A stretch of 64,000 nucleotides of DNA from Pontibacillus chungwhensis (GCF_030166655.1 NZ_CP126446.1:2108001-2172000), one strand, 5' to 3'. Counted from the stretch's first letter, positions 51,471 through 60,578 are shown. The notes: a model not told the origin generated them from the sequence alone. Translations and numbers: made by a program.

Positions 51471-51842
51471 ATGGCTATTAAATTGATAAAGATTTCTGCC
51501 TTATACTTTTTAATCTCAGTAGTATTAGGATTAATCATGTCCATTACTCATGATTACCGTTTCACTCCCGTACATGTACACATGAACTTATTAGGTTGGA
51601 CCTCATTAACACTAGCAGGTATCTTATATTATCATTTTCCGGCACTAGGGCAATCGCTATCTGGAAAAATTCATTTTTGGCTCCATAACATTGGATTGCC
51701 AATTATGATGATTTCCTTATTCTTATTACTTTACCTTGAAAACGATGCTTTTGGAATGGGAGCAGCTATCGGTTCAACGGTAACGGTCTTAGGCATTATA
51801 GCTTTTGTTTGGAATATTTGTGTGAACCTGAAAGCTTCTTAA
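51471..51842 (+). CDS. small haem-copper-oxidase-like membrane protein
   Basis: A 123-residue, four-helix membrane protein. It resembles a fragment of the NorB/CcoN subunit I fold: HVHMNLLGWTSLTLAGILYYHFP (from about residue 35) and HFWLHNIGLPIMM keep the histidine pattern of two helices. It is complete with its own AAAGGAGG site and terminator, so it is not a decayed gene end. The histidines could bind haem; a function in oxygen or NO chemistry is inference. I know of similar single-domain annotations in Bacillaceae but no function. Confidence 0.75.
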   Translation: MAIKLIKISALYFLISVVLGLIMSITHDYRFTPVHVHMNLLGWTSLTLAGILYYHFPALGQSLSGKIHFWLHNIGLPIMMISLFLLLYLENDAFGMGAAIGSTVTVLGIIAFVWNICVNLKAS

Positions 51843-51851
51843 AAAAGGCAC

Positions 51852-51886
51852 AAAAAAAGGACCTCGAAACGAGGTCCTTTTTTTAT
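51852..51886. terminator. bidirectional terminator after the haem-copper-like gene
   Basis: AAAGGACCTCG/CGAGGTCCTTT stem with an AAA loop and T-runs on both sides. It overlaps the stop codon of the DUF6501 gene. Confidence 0.9.
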
Positions 51887-52086
51887 ACTTCTTTAAAATA
51901 GTCTTTCTTAAAACCGCCCATACGACCTGTATTATCAATAATGAAGATAAACTCTTCTGTTTCATTCTTAACATCATATATTTTCCCAGGTGTGAGCACG
52001 CGGTCTACAATGTACTTTTCTGCATCCGCATGCACGCATTCCACTTTTTTTATGGTTTCTGTTTCGTACCAAGTTTTATGAATCAT
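51883..52086 (-). CDS. DUF6501-type small protein
   Basis: A 67-residue protein with a compact beta-rich pattern (CVHADAEKYIVDRVLTPGKIYDV, EEFIFIIDNTGRMGGF). It matches my memory of a Bacillaceae family numbered DUF6501, of unknown function. The fold looks like an SH3/KOW-type barrel. AAAGGAGTTG precedes ATG 52086; a longer frame upstream is rejected. Confidence 0.75.
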   Translation of the reverse strand: MIHKTWYETETIKKVECVHADAEKYIVDRVLTPGKIYDVKNETEEFIFIIDNTGRMGGFKKDYFKEV

Positions 52087-52154
52087 TTCGACAACTCCTT
52101 TATGTACAACTATTCTTATCTTACTATAGATCAATCAATTGATTCAATCTTTTC

Positions 52155-52865
52155 CTATATGAATACAGGTACCTCTTCTGACAGATAAATCCCTTCAAGG
52201 GTAATCGTTGTAGAATAAGCTAAGAGATGAACCCCTTTATCACGAGCATTTTTAAGCGCTTTCGTAAACGAAGGATCAATATGTTCAGCAGGACGCACAG
52301 AATGAAGTCCATTCCGTTGGCAAACAAAGAGAATCGTCCCATGCCAATCGTTTTCTTCAATGATAGAAGTTAATTCGGTAACGTGCTTCGTCCCACGTTT
52401 AGTAACGGCATCAGGGAAAAACCCTTCCCCCTTGTAACCTAAGGACACACTCTTGACCTCAATTAAATGATGTTGATTTCCTTTAGAAACATAGAAATCC
52501 CACCTTGAATGACCTTTAGTAAATTCTCTAGCCTTAAATAGGAACGACTTGAATGGCTCAATCATTTCTTCTTTCAGAGCCTTTTCTATCAGATGATTGG
52601 CTAGTGTTGTTTGCAAGGAAATGAGAGCACCATCAACGGGGTCTTGAGCCAATACAGCTGACCAACTTGTTTTGCGGTCTTTCTTATCACTATATTGGAC
52701 ATAGATCGTGGCTTCATCTCGAAGCACTTCTTTCAATCGGCCAGGATCAGGGAGATGCACTTTAACGACTTCTTTTGAATGTCTTAGGCGGCAATGAAGA
52801 ATAAATCGGTTTGGTCGTTCTACGAATGTAGCTTCGTAAAGTGGCTGATGAAAAGGAATGAACAT
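52155..52865 (-). CDS. sfsA: SfsA DNA/RNA nuclease-like protein
   Basis: A 236-residue SfsA protein. The N-terminal OB-like part has RPNRFILHCRL and HLPDPGRLKEVL, and the C-terminal nuclease core has SRWDFYV, IEVKSVSL and FPDAVTKRGTKHVTEL with the acidic and Lys residues of the PD-(D/E)xK superfamily. In E. coli it was named for sugar-fermentation stimulation, and nuclease activity was reported. ATG 52865 follows GGGGGGTAG; an upstream in-frame start is rejected. Confidence 0.92.
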   Translation of the reverse strand: MFIPFHQPLYEATFVERPNRFILHCRLRHSKEVVKVHLPDPGRLKEVLRDEATIYVQYSDKKDRKTSWSAVLAQDPVDGALISLQTTLANHLIEKALKEEMIEPFKSFLFKAREFTKGHSRWDFYVSKGNQHHLIEVKSVSLGYKGEGFFPDAVTKRGTKHVTELTSIIEENDWHGTILFVCQRNGLHSVRPAEHIDPSFTKALKNARDKGVHLLAYSTTITLEGIYLSEEVPVFI

Positions 52866-52925
52866 GAATTTACTACCCCCCAAAAAAAGAATGCCTTGGA
52901 GCTTCAACCATCACCCTCAAGTCTC

Positions 52926-53531
52926 TCATATGCTAGTATACCACTTCTTAGCTTCATAAACTTCCGCTTCTGTCAGCTGGTGACCATTATTCTCCCAATA
53001 AAGGTGAACCCTCGCATAAGCCCCTTCTAATAGGTCTTTAAGGTCTTTTGTTTCTTCAGGTTTACATAAAGGGTCATTTGTTCCTGCTCCAATAAAAATG
53101 GGTAAATTACTCATGTCCGGAAGTGATACACCTCTACGCGGAACCATAGGATGAAAGAGGATAGCTCCTAATAAAACTTGCTTATAATGAAAGAGTAAAC
53201 TCCCCGCTATATTAGCACCGTTTGAATAGCCGATCGCTACAACATGTTTACGGTCAAATTCATACTTCTCTGCAGCCCAATCCAGGAAACGATACAACTC
53301 ATTTGTCCGGTAGACAAGGTCTTCCTCATCAAAAACGCCCTCACGTAGACGTTTGAAAAAACGTGACATCCCATTTTCATTAACCTGCCCTCTAACGGAT
53401 AACACAGATGCTTTAGGATCGATCATATCAGCTATAGGAAGTAAATCCTCTTCAGTTCCACCTGTCCCATGTAAAAGAAGAAAAACCGGCTTCCCTTGTT
53501 CCCCTTGTTTAAATAAATGTTTCATTTTCAT
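52926..53531 (-). CDS. mhqD: MhqD-like carboxylesterase
   Basis: A 201-residue alpha/beta hydrolase of the dienelactone/phospholipase-carboxylesterase group. Ser103 sits in AIGYSNGAN, the acid in GAGTNDPLC and the His in NNGHQLTE. Nearest remembered relative is B. subtilis MhqD (YodD), part of quinone/hydroquinone resistance. Support comes from its promoter: an 18-base near-perfect MhqR box fills the spacer between -35 and -10. The dioxygenase MhqA, MhqO or MhqE partners are not present. AAAGGGTGGG precedes the ATG. Confidence 0.83.
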   Translation of the reverse strand: MKMKHLFKQGEQGKPVFLLLHGTGGTEEDLLPIADMIDPKASVLSVRGQVNENGMSRFFKRLREGVFDEEDLVYRTNELYRFLDWAAEKYEFDRKHVVAIGYSNGANIAGSLLFHYKQVLLGAILFHPMVPRRGVSLPDMSNLPIFIGAGTNDPLCKPEETKDLKDLLEGAYARVHLYWENNGHQLTEAEVYEAKKWYTSI

Positions 53532-53588
53532 ATCCCACCCTTTAAGTTTACATAATATAATTATGGTTTTCCATCATGATCTACTAAA

Positions 53589-53617
53589 ATTTTATCTCGA
53601 TTTCGAGATAATGTCAA
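53589..53617 (-). promoter_or_regulatory. sigma-A promoter of the mhqD-like gene
   Basis: On the minus strand TTGACA (53612-53617), a 17-base spacer and TAAAAT (53589-53594). Confidence 0.75.
53593..53610. promoter_or_regulatory. MhqR-type operator
   Basis: TATCTCGATTTCGAGATA is a near-perfect palindrome that differs from the MhqR box I remember (TATCTCGAATTCGAGATA) at one central base. It fills the spacer of the mhqD-like promoter. Confidence 0.75.
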
Positions 53618-53663
53618 TAACTACTCATTTTTCTGAAATGAGCAATGCACAATAAATCCCTAT

Positions 53664-53699
53664 TCAAAAACCCTCCCTGATATTAATCAAAGAGGGTTT
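53664..53699 (-). terminator. terminator of msrAB
   Basis: AAACCCTC/GAGGGTTT stem around a loop of about 16 bases, followed on the minus strand by T-rich sequence. Confidence 0.75.
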
Positions 53700-53709
53700 A
53701 TAGTTCCTA

Positions 53710-54672
53710 TTAATTAAACAGAAATTGTAAATATCCATAGCCATTTTGTTCTAATTCGTGTTTTGGAATAAACTTCAAGGCTGCAGAGTTAATACAATAG
53801 CGCAAGCCACCTTCTTCTTTTGGACCGTCATCAAAAACATGCCCTAGGTGTGAATCACCTGCTCGGCTTCTCACCTCAGTTCGGATCATACCATGAGTAG
53901 TATCCATGTTCTCTTCTACAAAGTAGGAATCAATCGGGCGTGTAAAACTTGGCCAACCACAACCAGCATCGTATTTGTCACGGGAGCTGAATAAAGGTTC
54001 ACCAGAGACAACTTCGACATAAATTCCTTCCTCTTCATGATCATAGTACTCATTTCTAAAAGGAGGTTCAGTTCCATTTTCTTGTGTCACTTTATACTGC
54101 ATAGGTGAGAGTGTTTCTTTTAGTTGGTTAGGGTCTTTCTCCATCTTCCAATGAGTCTCGATAAAATCTTTACGGCCAGATCCTTGTTTATAACGTTTAT
54201 AGTGATAAGGCTGTTTTTTATAATAATCTTGGTGCTTTTCCTCAGCTGTATAGAAAGTAGAAGCAGGCAAAATCTCTGTTACAATAGGAGCTTTAAACTT
54301 TCCGCTCTCTTGTAATTCATGTTTAGACTTCAACGCTAATTCTTTCTGTCTTTCATTATGATAGAAAATAGCAGTTGAATACGATTCTCCACGGTCTGCA
54401 AACTGTCCACCTGCATCAGTTGGATCAATTTGCTGCCAGAACACTTGCAAAAGATGTTCATAAGGGAATATCTCAGGATCAAACGTAATCTGCACAGCTT
54501 CTACATGGCCTGTTGTATCCGTAACAACATCCATGTACGTAGGATTTTCCATGTGACCTCCTGTATAACCGGAGACCACTTTATGAATACCTGGACGCTG
54601 ATCAAATGGTTCTACCATACACCAAAAACAGCCACCCGCAAATGTCGCAATCTCAAGATTGTTGCTCGTCAC
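53710..54672 (-). CDS. msrAB: fused methionine sulfoxide reductase MsrA-MsrB
   Basis: A 320-residue fusion. MsrA is N-terminal with the GCFWC motif (Cys15, Cys18) and reduces the S-sulfoxide. MsrB is C-terminal with [16 protein letters not shown] and catalytic Cys293 in [14 protein letters not shown], and reduces the R-sulfoxide. No signal peptide, so it acts in the cytoplasm. Start is GTG with GAGGAGG upstream. Monocistronic and next to the MhqR-controlled gene, in a zone of thiol/electrophile stress genes. Confidence 0.95.
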   Translation of the reverse strand: MTSNNLEIATFAGGCFWCMVEPFDQRPGIHKVVSGYTGGHMENPTYMDVVTDTTGHVEAVQITFDPEIFPYEHLLQVFWQQIDPTDAGGQFADRGESYSTAIFYHNERQKELALKSKHELQESGKFKAPIVTEILPASTFYTAEEKHQDYYKKQPYHYKRYKQGSGRKDFIETHWKMEKDPNQLKETLSPMQYKVTQENGTEPPFRNEYYDHEEEGIYVEVVSGEPLFSSRDKYDAGCGWPSFTRPIDSYFVEENMDTTHGMIRTEVRSRAGDSHLGHVFDDGPKEEGGLRYCINSAALKFIPKHELEQNGYGYLQFLFN

Positions 54673-54757
54673 GATGCATTCCTCCTCTAATCAAAACAAA
54701 TAGATCGTATCCTATATTGTTTCCTTTAAGAGGTGAAAAATCAAGAAAATTGCTTAT

Positions 54758-55414
54758 TTAGATATACATTCTTGGCTTAGAAGGCCCGTTTCCTTCTGAC
54801 AACGGTTTTGAAATAGGCTCTTTCTTATTAGAGTTTTTTTGGGAAGTGTGACTAGCTACCGTGCTAGATGGTTCTTTTTTCGTTTTATTCTCTTTATTAA
54901 GAGTAACATCAGATTCTTGTTGGTCATCTGATTCTACTGTTTCATCACCATCATCTGGTTCGTTCATAATCTTCATTAACTTAAACATCGTCGGAATGTT
55001 ACGTACCATCGGCCCATATTCTTGGACCATTGGCATGGCTGATTGAGCCATTTTCAGCACTTGTTGTACATTATTCAACATCCCAGTAGCTCCACCGCCA
55101 GTTCCCGCTAATCCTTGAGCTGCTCCGCCTAATGACGGAAGTCCCCCTCCCCCTCCAGAGGAAAAGAGTTTTGAGAGAAGGCCGCCTCCTCCACGCGCTT
55201 GGCTAGCGACTTCTTGAACTCCCATATTCGACATACCAGGAAACCCTTGCATGCCTCCAAATCCATTGAACCCCGTAAAATTACGAGGAAGTGGATTTTG
55301 AAATCCTTGGGGTCCAAACCTTTGGGGCATTTGTGGTAATCTAGGGCCTTGATTAAACATTCTTCCTGCTTGGGGTATATTACCGGGACCAAATGATCTC
55401 ATACCTTGATTCAT
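54758..55414 (-). CDS. yqfQ: YqfQ/VrrA-like protein
   Basis: A 218-residue protein with a Pro/Gly/Gln/Met-rich N-terminal half (MNQGMRSFGPGNIPQ..., GGGGLLSKLFSSGGGGG). A helical middle follows (NNVQQVLKMAQSAMPMVQEYGPMVRNIPTMFKLMKIM), then an acidic Ser/Lys-rich tail ending PSKPRMYI. This composition and the C-terminal signature fit the VrrA/YqfQ family, whose B. anthracis member is a length-variable repeat locus. No function is known; spore association is likely. AAAGGAGGGGAGCC precedes the ATG. Confidence 0.82.
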   Translation of the reverse strand: MNQGMRSFGPGNIPQAGRMFNQGPRLPQMPQRFGPQGFQNPLPRNFTGFNGFGGMQGFPGMSNMGVQEVASQARGGGGLLSKLFSSGGGGGLPSLGGAAQGLAGTGGGATGMLNNVQQVLKMAQSAMPMVQEYGPMVRNIPTMFKLMKIMNEPDDGDETVESDDQQESDVTLNKENKTKKEPSSTVASHTSQKNSNKKEPISKPLSEGNGPSKPRMYI

Positions 55415-55541
55415 TGGCTCCCCTCCTTTTTATATTCACTACTTCTAATGTACGTAAAGAAGGGATGGAAGGTGTAGGCGAATCTAATAATTTTAGTCGG
55501 ATCGCCAATCGTTTCTACAATCCTTCAATAAATTCAGAACT

Positions 55542-55583
55542 AAAAACTCCTCTAATCAATCGTTTAGAATGGTTAGAGGAGTG
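55542..55583 (-). terminator. terminator of ung
   Basis: ACTCCTCTAA/TTAGAGGAGT stem (55546-55555 and 55573-55582) with a 17-base loop, followed on the minus strand by T5. Confidence 0.8.
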
Positions 55584-55592
55584 CATACAGTA

Positions 55593-56279
55593 TTATGATG
55601 AATAGGGATCATGTGGAAGTTGCCAATCAATAGGATCGAGGCCTTGTCGTACTAAAAATTCATTTGTTCGAGAGAAATGGTGACTTCCAAAAAAGCCTCT
55701 ATAGGCAGACAGAGGACTCGGGTGAGGTGCCGTTAAACACAAATGCTTAGTTGTATCGATCATATTCATTTTCTGTTGAGCAGGTTTCCCCCATAATAAA
55801 AACACAACCGGGGATTCACGCTGATTAATCGCTTCAATTACAGCGTTCGTAAACTTTTCCCATCCTTTCCCTTTATGAGAGTGAGCTTGACCTTCCCTTA
55901 CAGTTAATACCGTATTCAATAGAAGGACGCCTTGTTCAGCCCAATGTAGTAAGTGCCCATGATTTGGAGGGGTGATCTCAACATCCTCCTTTAACTCTTT
56001 ATAAATATTACGGAGAGAGGGAGGGATTGCTACTCCAGGATTAACCGAAAAACTAAATCCGTGAGCTTGATCAACTCCGTGATAAGGATCCTGCCCTAAT
56101 AGGACGACCTTTGTATCCTTATAGGACGTATAGTGCAAAGCATTAAAGATATCATGCATAGGAGGATGAATCATTTTATTGGCATACTCACTCTTCAAAA
56201 ATTCCCTTAAATGCTGATAATACTCTTGTCTAAATTGGCTATCTAAAACATCTTTCCAATCGTTTTTTAAAATTTCCAT
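55593..56279 (-). CDS. ung: uracil-DNA glycosylase
   Basis: A 228-residue family 1 uracil-DNA glycosylase that removes uracil from DNA for base excision repair. Catalytic Asp64 lies in LLGQDPYHG and the DNA-intercalation loop in APHPSPLSAYRGFFGS with the catalytic His. The second ATG (56279) is chosen because GAGGAG is too close to the first. It has its own terminator. Confidence 0.96.
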   Translation of the reverse strand: MEILKNDWKDVLDSQFRQEYYQHLREFLKSEYANKMIHPPMHDIFNALHYTSYKDTKVVLLGQDPYHGVDQAHGFSFSVNPGVAIPPSLRNIYKELKEDVEITPPNHGHLLHWAEQGVLLLNTVLTVREGQAHSHKGKGWEKFTNAVIEAINQRESPVVFLLWGKPAQQKMNMIDTTKHLCLTAPHPSPLSAYRGFFGSHHFSRTNEFLVRQGLDPIDWQLPHDPYSS

Positions 56280-56311
56280 ATCCATTCTCCTCGGGCATTA
56301 TGTAGATAAAT

Positions 56312-56342
56312 AAAAACAGGTACCATAAGGGTACCTGTTTTT
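56312..56342 (-). terminator. terminator after the 26-residue microprotein gene
   Basis: AAAACAGGTACC/GGTACCTGTTTT stem with a T5 tail on the minus strand (A/T-rich on both sides). It sits downstream of the small ORF and upstream of ung, which supports an independent short transcript. Confidence 0.75.
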
Positions 56343-56370
56343 GAAGTATAGCATTCAATGTCGGAATCGT

Positions 56371-56451
56371 TCAATCTGTTGTTAGCTCTCCCGCGATTAT
56401 GAGAGCAAAACTACCACTTAGAATCAGTCCAAAAACCATAGCCGTCATCAT
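56371..56451 (-). CDS. 26-residue putative membrane microprotein
   Basis: The minus strand encodes MMTAMVFGLILSGSFALIIA followed by GELTTD and a stop. It would be a single hydrophobic helix with a short polar tail. A GAAGGG site lies five bases before the ATG, and a factor-independent terminator begins 29 bases after the stop. I know of no matching family. The signals on both sides are the main support. Confidence 0.5.
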   Translation of the reverse strand: MMTAMVFGLILSGSFALIIAGELTTD

Positions 56452-56618
56452 AGGAATCCCTTCTTTCTCCTCATTTATGATTGGTCTACTTTCAGTATAA
56501 GCGAAAGAAGTCCCTCTGGAATGAATGACTTATGGCAAATTCATGAAAATTCATAAGGGAAATGCTTTCTATTTCCCGGGCAAGCGCAACATTCTACATG
56601 AGTTTTTGTTTCCTGTCA
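56452..56618. other. intergenic region upstream of the microprotein gene
   Basis: Contains a TATACT that could be a -10 for the microprotein transcript. The rest shows no other feature that I recognise. Confidence 0.4.
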
Positions 56619-56867
56619 TTAATTGACGCTATATAACGAAATTAATCGGTAGACTAATCGTGTTTGACCATTGGCCCAAGTCATTTCGACAATTTTAGCC
56701 GTGCCGGTCTGCTCTGAGTCCTCAGTTCGTAAAACCTCTACTAATTCATCTACAGGAAATAAACAATACCGATCGAGATAGAGTTCAAATACGTTTTCTT
56801 TTTCCTCTACTCTTTTTTCATCACCAAAAGTAATAATCCTTGTTTCTAATGAAAGAGGCATAGACAT
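56619..56867 (-). CDS. DUF2584-type small protein
   Basis: An 82-residue protein, starting MSMPLSLETRIITFG and ending LVYRLISLYSVN. The pattern, including RTEDSEQTGTAKIVEMTW, matches my memory of the DUF2584 family of Bacillaceae (beta-barrel-like, function unknown). ATG 56867 is six bases after GGAGGGG, which decides among four in-frame ATGs. No partner is obvious. Confidence 0.72.
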   Translation of the reverse strand: MSMPLSLETRIITFGDEKRVEEKENVFELYLDRYCLFPVDELVEVLRTEDSEQTGTAKIVEMTWANGQTRLVYRLISLYSVN

Positions 56868-56936
56868 CCTCATCCCCTCCATCCCTATCCTTTTTCCTTT
56901 ATCCTACTTTAGAGTCGGGTGCTTGACAAGTCATTT

Positions 56937-57326
56937 CTATATGATCCATTGATTATAAGCCTTACCTGCCATATAGAGAGACTCGCCGTCGGCTGACGAG
57001 AAGTCATCATAGTTGAATGGGAAATAAATCGAATGCTTAGTCAGAATTTTAGTATTTCGTTCAAACTGCTTGGAATGTTTCATCTCCGAACCTTCTTCAG
57101 ACATACATTCCATAAGACTCTGTAATGTCTGAAGAGCAGCGGTGATCTCTAGTATTTCTTTAAGGGAAAACTCTTCTAGATCTTTTAACTCAAGGACTCC
57201 GAAGTTCTTTAAATCCTCTCTATAAGAACTAGAGAAGAAAAAAGGAAAGAGGGATTCAAAAAAATATGTAACCATTTCTTTTACATACTTATGCTGTTCA
57301 GGGGTTGATGCTGTGACAATTCTCAT
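56937..57326 (-). CDS. DUF5365 (YhcU-like) protein
   Basis: A 129-residue protein opening with RIVTASTPEQHKYVKEMV, which resembles YhcU/DUF5365. The centre is helical (LEEFSLKEILEITAALQTLQSLMECM) and the C terminus FNYDDFSSADGESLYMAGKAYNQW. It has no membrane segment. AGGAGGCC precedes the ATG. It lies 134 bp downstream of sbcC with no clear terminator between, so it may belong to the same operon. Confidence 0.65.
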   Translation of the reverse strand: MRIVTASTPEQHKYVKEMVTYFFESLFPFFFSSSYREDLKNFGVLELKDLEEFSLKEILEITAALQTLQSLMECMSEEGSEMKHSKQFERNTKILTKHSIYFPFNYDDFSSADGESLYMAGKAYNQWII

Positions 57327-57460
57327 GATTATAAAGGCCTCCTCAACGTACTCACGCTGTCATTTCGTATAATGATAATGGAAATAGATTAATATTAATT
57401 CTATCCATTACTATATCACGCGAAATTGTCAGAATTTAAGATGTAAATACTTCCAGTTAT

Positions 57461-60400
57461 TTAATGGAAGATAAATTGGCACGTAGACCCTTTAGGAGAA
57501 GGAAGTATTTGTAATTTAGCAGGGATTTCTTGTTTTAACTGAGGTACGTGCGAGATAATACCTAGCATTCGATTTCCTTTTTGGAGATCTTTCAGACAGT
57601 CAATCGCCTGTTCTAAGGAAACTTCATCAAGAGTGCCAAAGCCTTCATCAATAAATAAGGTATCCAATTGAACACCCCCTGCATGGGCTTGTACAACATC
57701 CGCCATTCCAAGCGCAAGACTTAAGGCAGCTTTAAATCCTTCCCCTCCAGATAATGTTTTGACAGACCGTTTTTGGCCGGTATAGTGGTCAAGCACTTCA
57801 AGGTCAAGACCACTCTGCGCCCCGCCTTTTGCTCTTTCCTTGCTACGTTCCAATTGATAACGGTGTTCTGTCATTGCATCAAGCCGAAGATTAGCTTGAA
57901 GAATAATTTCATCTAAAAACGCCGAAAGTACATAGCGCTCAAATGACAATTTATAAGAATTATCACCTCTAGCTAATTGTGATAGCTCTCCAATATAATA
58001 ATATCTTTGTTCACTCTTTAGTTTCTCATCTAGTAAGTCCTGTAATTTACTATGGATCCTCTTCTGTTCCTTAATCTTCAGATGCAATACTTGTTGACTC
58101 TCGTTAAGTTGCTGAAGTCTTTTCTCTGAATAGGTTACCTGTTCCTCGTAATAAGAAAGGTCTGGCTCAACTTCGTGATCAAGTTGCTTTTTAAGCGTCT
58201 CATAACCTTCTAATAGAGATTTATAGGATGAATGGAAATTCTCTACTTCTTTTTGTTTTTGTTCAACGATGTGAGTGTCCATTTTGGCATGAGTATAATC
58301 TTCAACGGAATGAAAGCCCATCTCTATTAAGAACTTCTCAAAGGACTCTGTAGCTGCTTGGACATGATGATCTGTTTCTTGTAAAAAACTTTTTTGCCCT
58401 TCTATTTCTGTTTCTAACTTTTGCTTTTGTTCTCTTTCTTTTTGATAAGCTTCCGTAGTTTCCTTTAAAGCTTTTTGCTTCTTCAGATACTCTTCCTCCA
58501 TATTGGATAGCTCACGTTTGAAACTTTCAATATCAGCAGTCATACCAGACACTTCTTCTTCAATTTGAGCTCGCTTTGTAGATGCCGTTAGCCACTGATC
58601 ATGTTGTGATGAGAGTTGTTTACGGCTGCTTTCTAGTGTTTCACTCACCTTACTAATCATTTGGCTTACTTCGTCCATTTCTTTACGAGCACCCTCAATT
58701 TGTTGAATCTGACGGGAAAGTGACTCCTTCTCCAAACGTAAAGTTTTTTGCTTCTCTTGCCAAAATTGAAACTGTTCTTGCCGAGTATTATTGTCTATAA
58801 GGTCCTCTTTTAAATGTTCCACGAGATCATTCGAGAGCTGATCCGTTATTTGGCGCTGAGTTTGTCCATCAGATTTAATTTGAATATATGATTCTTGCTC
58901 TTTACTATGCTTTTCTTCGGCTTCTTCTAGCTGTTTACTCGCTCGCTCAAGTTCTTCATCAGAAATGGGTGTCTTATGTGTAGTTGCTTTATCCGGATGC
59001 TCTAAGGATCCACAAACTGGACATGCTTCTCCGTTCTTTAAGTGGCTCGCCAATCGAACAGCTTGATTCTGTTGGTTAGTCTGTTCTAATTGTTTCAAAT
59101 TAGCTTTTGAACGCTCAATATCCTTTTTTGCATCCTCGAGTCGTTTTTTTGATTGGTGATAAGACTGAATCATCGTTTGGATCTTTTTTTCTTCATTTAT
59201 CAGGTTTTGTAACTGTTCTAGTCGATTTTTGTATTCTTTTTCCTGATTTTCTACTTCATAATACCGCTTCGTTAAACCTTGTGAATCGGCTGTTTCTTTT
59301 GAAAGGTTCTGCCACTTCTCATTTAATTCTTTCATTTGTTCTTCTAATTTCTTAACCGAAGCTTCCACTTGCTCTTTCGATTTCTTGAGAGATTTCTCAT
59401 CTTCTTGCAATGTTTTAAAATGTTCTAGCTTCTCATAATCTTTTTTCTTTTGTTGGATGGTTAAGTTTAATGACTCTAATTCATCCTCTTTAGAAATGGC
59501 GGATTCATAGTCTTTTTTGGTTTGTTGGTAGCGTTCATTGAGGCTTTGGAGTGCTTTTTCTTTTTGAAAGAGTTGATCTTGCTGCTTTTTCTTTTCTTCT
59601 TTTCTTTGAACAACTTGTTCTTCATAGGGCTTAACCCGACTGGCCTTAATCGCAGCCCCAATTTCTTGCTCGACCTTTTCCATCTCAGGCTTTTGTTTTT
59701 CCAGCTGTTTGACTTCTTGCTCTTGTTGAACCAATTTCTGGAAGGATTGTTTTAACTGTTTCTTTTCATAAAAAGTTTCTCGAGCGGATGTTAACGTGTT
59801 TCGTTCTTTCTCAATCATCTCTCTATTATGATGATGGTGCCGTTCGTCAGATTCTATATCTTGTTGAAGCTTTGTTAGCACATCAGATGAAGATGATAGA
59901 GAATCACGTGTTTCCTCATCCCAATCTAAACGATTGAGTTCTTCTTGTTCCCTTGCCTCTATGGATTCTATTACATTTTTTAACTCTCTTGACTCCTCTT
60001 TTAAACGATCAGTCATTTGTTCATAAACGTACGTTTGAAAGATTTTCTGTAAGATCTCTTCTCGTTCTTTACTGTTCTCTGATATCAGGCGTCTAAACTC
60101 ACCCTGTGGGATCATAATCATCTTTCGAAATTGTTCATAGTCTAAATGAAGCATATTTTCAATAGACTCATTTACTTCTCTGATCTTCGAAGCAAGAAGC
60201 TCATGTTCTCCCTCTTTTATTCGATATAATTCAGCTTTCGGGGGTTGCTCGGTAAACCCTTCACCTTTTTCTTTTTTCTTTAATTGCCGAGGGGTTCTCT
60301 TCACCTCATACATGTTCTGTTTTAGTTCGAAGCGAAACTGAACTTCCGTCTGCTGGTCCTCTTCTGCAAAATGACTTCTTAATGTATCTTGATCTCGGTC

Positions 60401-60577
60401 ACTACCGCTTGCACGACCGTATAATGCATAAACCATCGCATCAAATATACTCGTCTTTCCGGCACCGGTAGGCCCTGTAATAAGAAACACCGTTTCTTGA
60501 CCTAATTGGGTGAAATCGACCACCTGCCGATCAGAATATGGCCCAAATGCTTCAATTGTTAGTTGAATCGCTCGCAT
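57461..60577 (-). CDS. sbcC: exonuclease SbcC (Rad50-like ATPase)
   Basis: A 1038-residue SMC-like protein: Walker A GPTGAGKTS near 35, two long coiled coils, a zinc hook GEACPVCG in the middle (near 520), and a C-terminal half with signature LSGGEGFKAALSLALGMAD and Walker B LFIDEGFGTLD. With SbcD it forms the hairpin-cleaving double-strand exonuclease. The ATG at 60577 is one base beyond the sbcD stop and follows AAAGGAACC. A longer in-frame start inside sbcD is rejected. Confidence 0.96.
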   Translation of the reverse strand: MRAIQLTIEAFGPYSDRQVVDFTQLGQETVFLITGPTGAGKTSIFDAMVYALYGRASGSDRDQDTLRSHFAEEDQQTEVQFRFELKQNMYEVKRTPRQLKKKEKGEGFTEQPPKAELYRIKEGEHELLASKIREVNESIENMLHLDYEQFRKMIMIPQGEFRRLISENSKEREEILQKIFQTYVYEQMTDRLKEESRELKNVIESIEAREQEELNRLDWDEETRDSLSSSSDVLTKLQQDIESDERHHHHNREMIEKERNTLTSARETFYEKKQLKQSFQKLVQQEQEVKQLEKQKPEMEKVEQEIGAAIKASRVKPYEEQVVQRKEEKKKQQDQLFQKEKALQSLNERYQQTKKDYESAISKEDELESLNLTIQQKKKDYEKLEHFKTLQEDEKSLKKSKEQVEASVKKLEEQMKELNEKWQNLSKETADSQGLTKRYYEVENQEKEYKNRLEQLQNLINEEKKIQTMIQSYHQSKKRLEDAKKDIERSKANLKQLEQTNQQNQAVRLASHLKNGEACPVCGSLEHPDKATTHKTPISDEELERASKQLEEAEEKHSKEQESYIQIKSDGQTQRQITDQLSNDLVEHLKEDLIDNNTRQEQFQFWQEKQKTLRLEKESLSRQIQQIEGARKEMDEVSQMISKVSETLESSRKQLSSQHDQWLTASTKRAQIEEEVSGMTADIESFKRELSNMEEEYLKKQKALKETTEAYQKEREQKQKLETEIEGQKSFLQETDHHVQAATESFEKFLIEMGFHSVEDYTHAKMDTHIVEQKQKEVENFHSSYKSLLEGYETLKKQLDHEVEPDLSYYEEQVTYSEKRLQQLNESQQVLHLKIKEQKRIHSKLQDLLDEKLKSEQRYYYIGELSQLARGDNSYKLSFERYVLSAFLDEIILQANLRLDAMTEHRYQLERSKERAKGGAQSGLDLEVLDHYTGQKRSVKTLSGGEGFKAALSLALGMADVVQAHAGGVQLDTLFIDEGFGTLDEVSLEQAIDCLKDLQKGNRMLGIISHVPQLKQEIPAKLQILPSPKGSTCQFIFH

Positions 60578-60578
60578 A

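Noticed and set aside
55393-55605. Plus-strand small ORF between yqfQ and ung
   Set aside because: It runs through the ung terminator hairpin and its start has no convincing ribosome binding site. The reading frame is best explained as chance.
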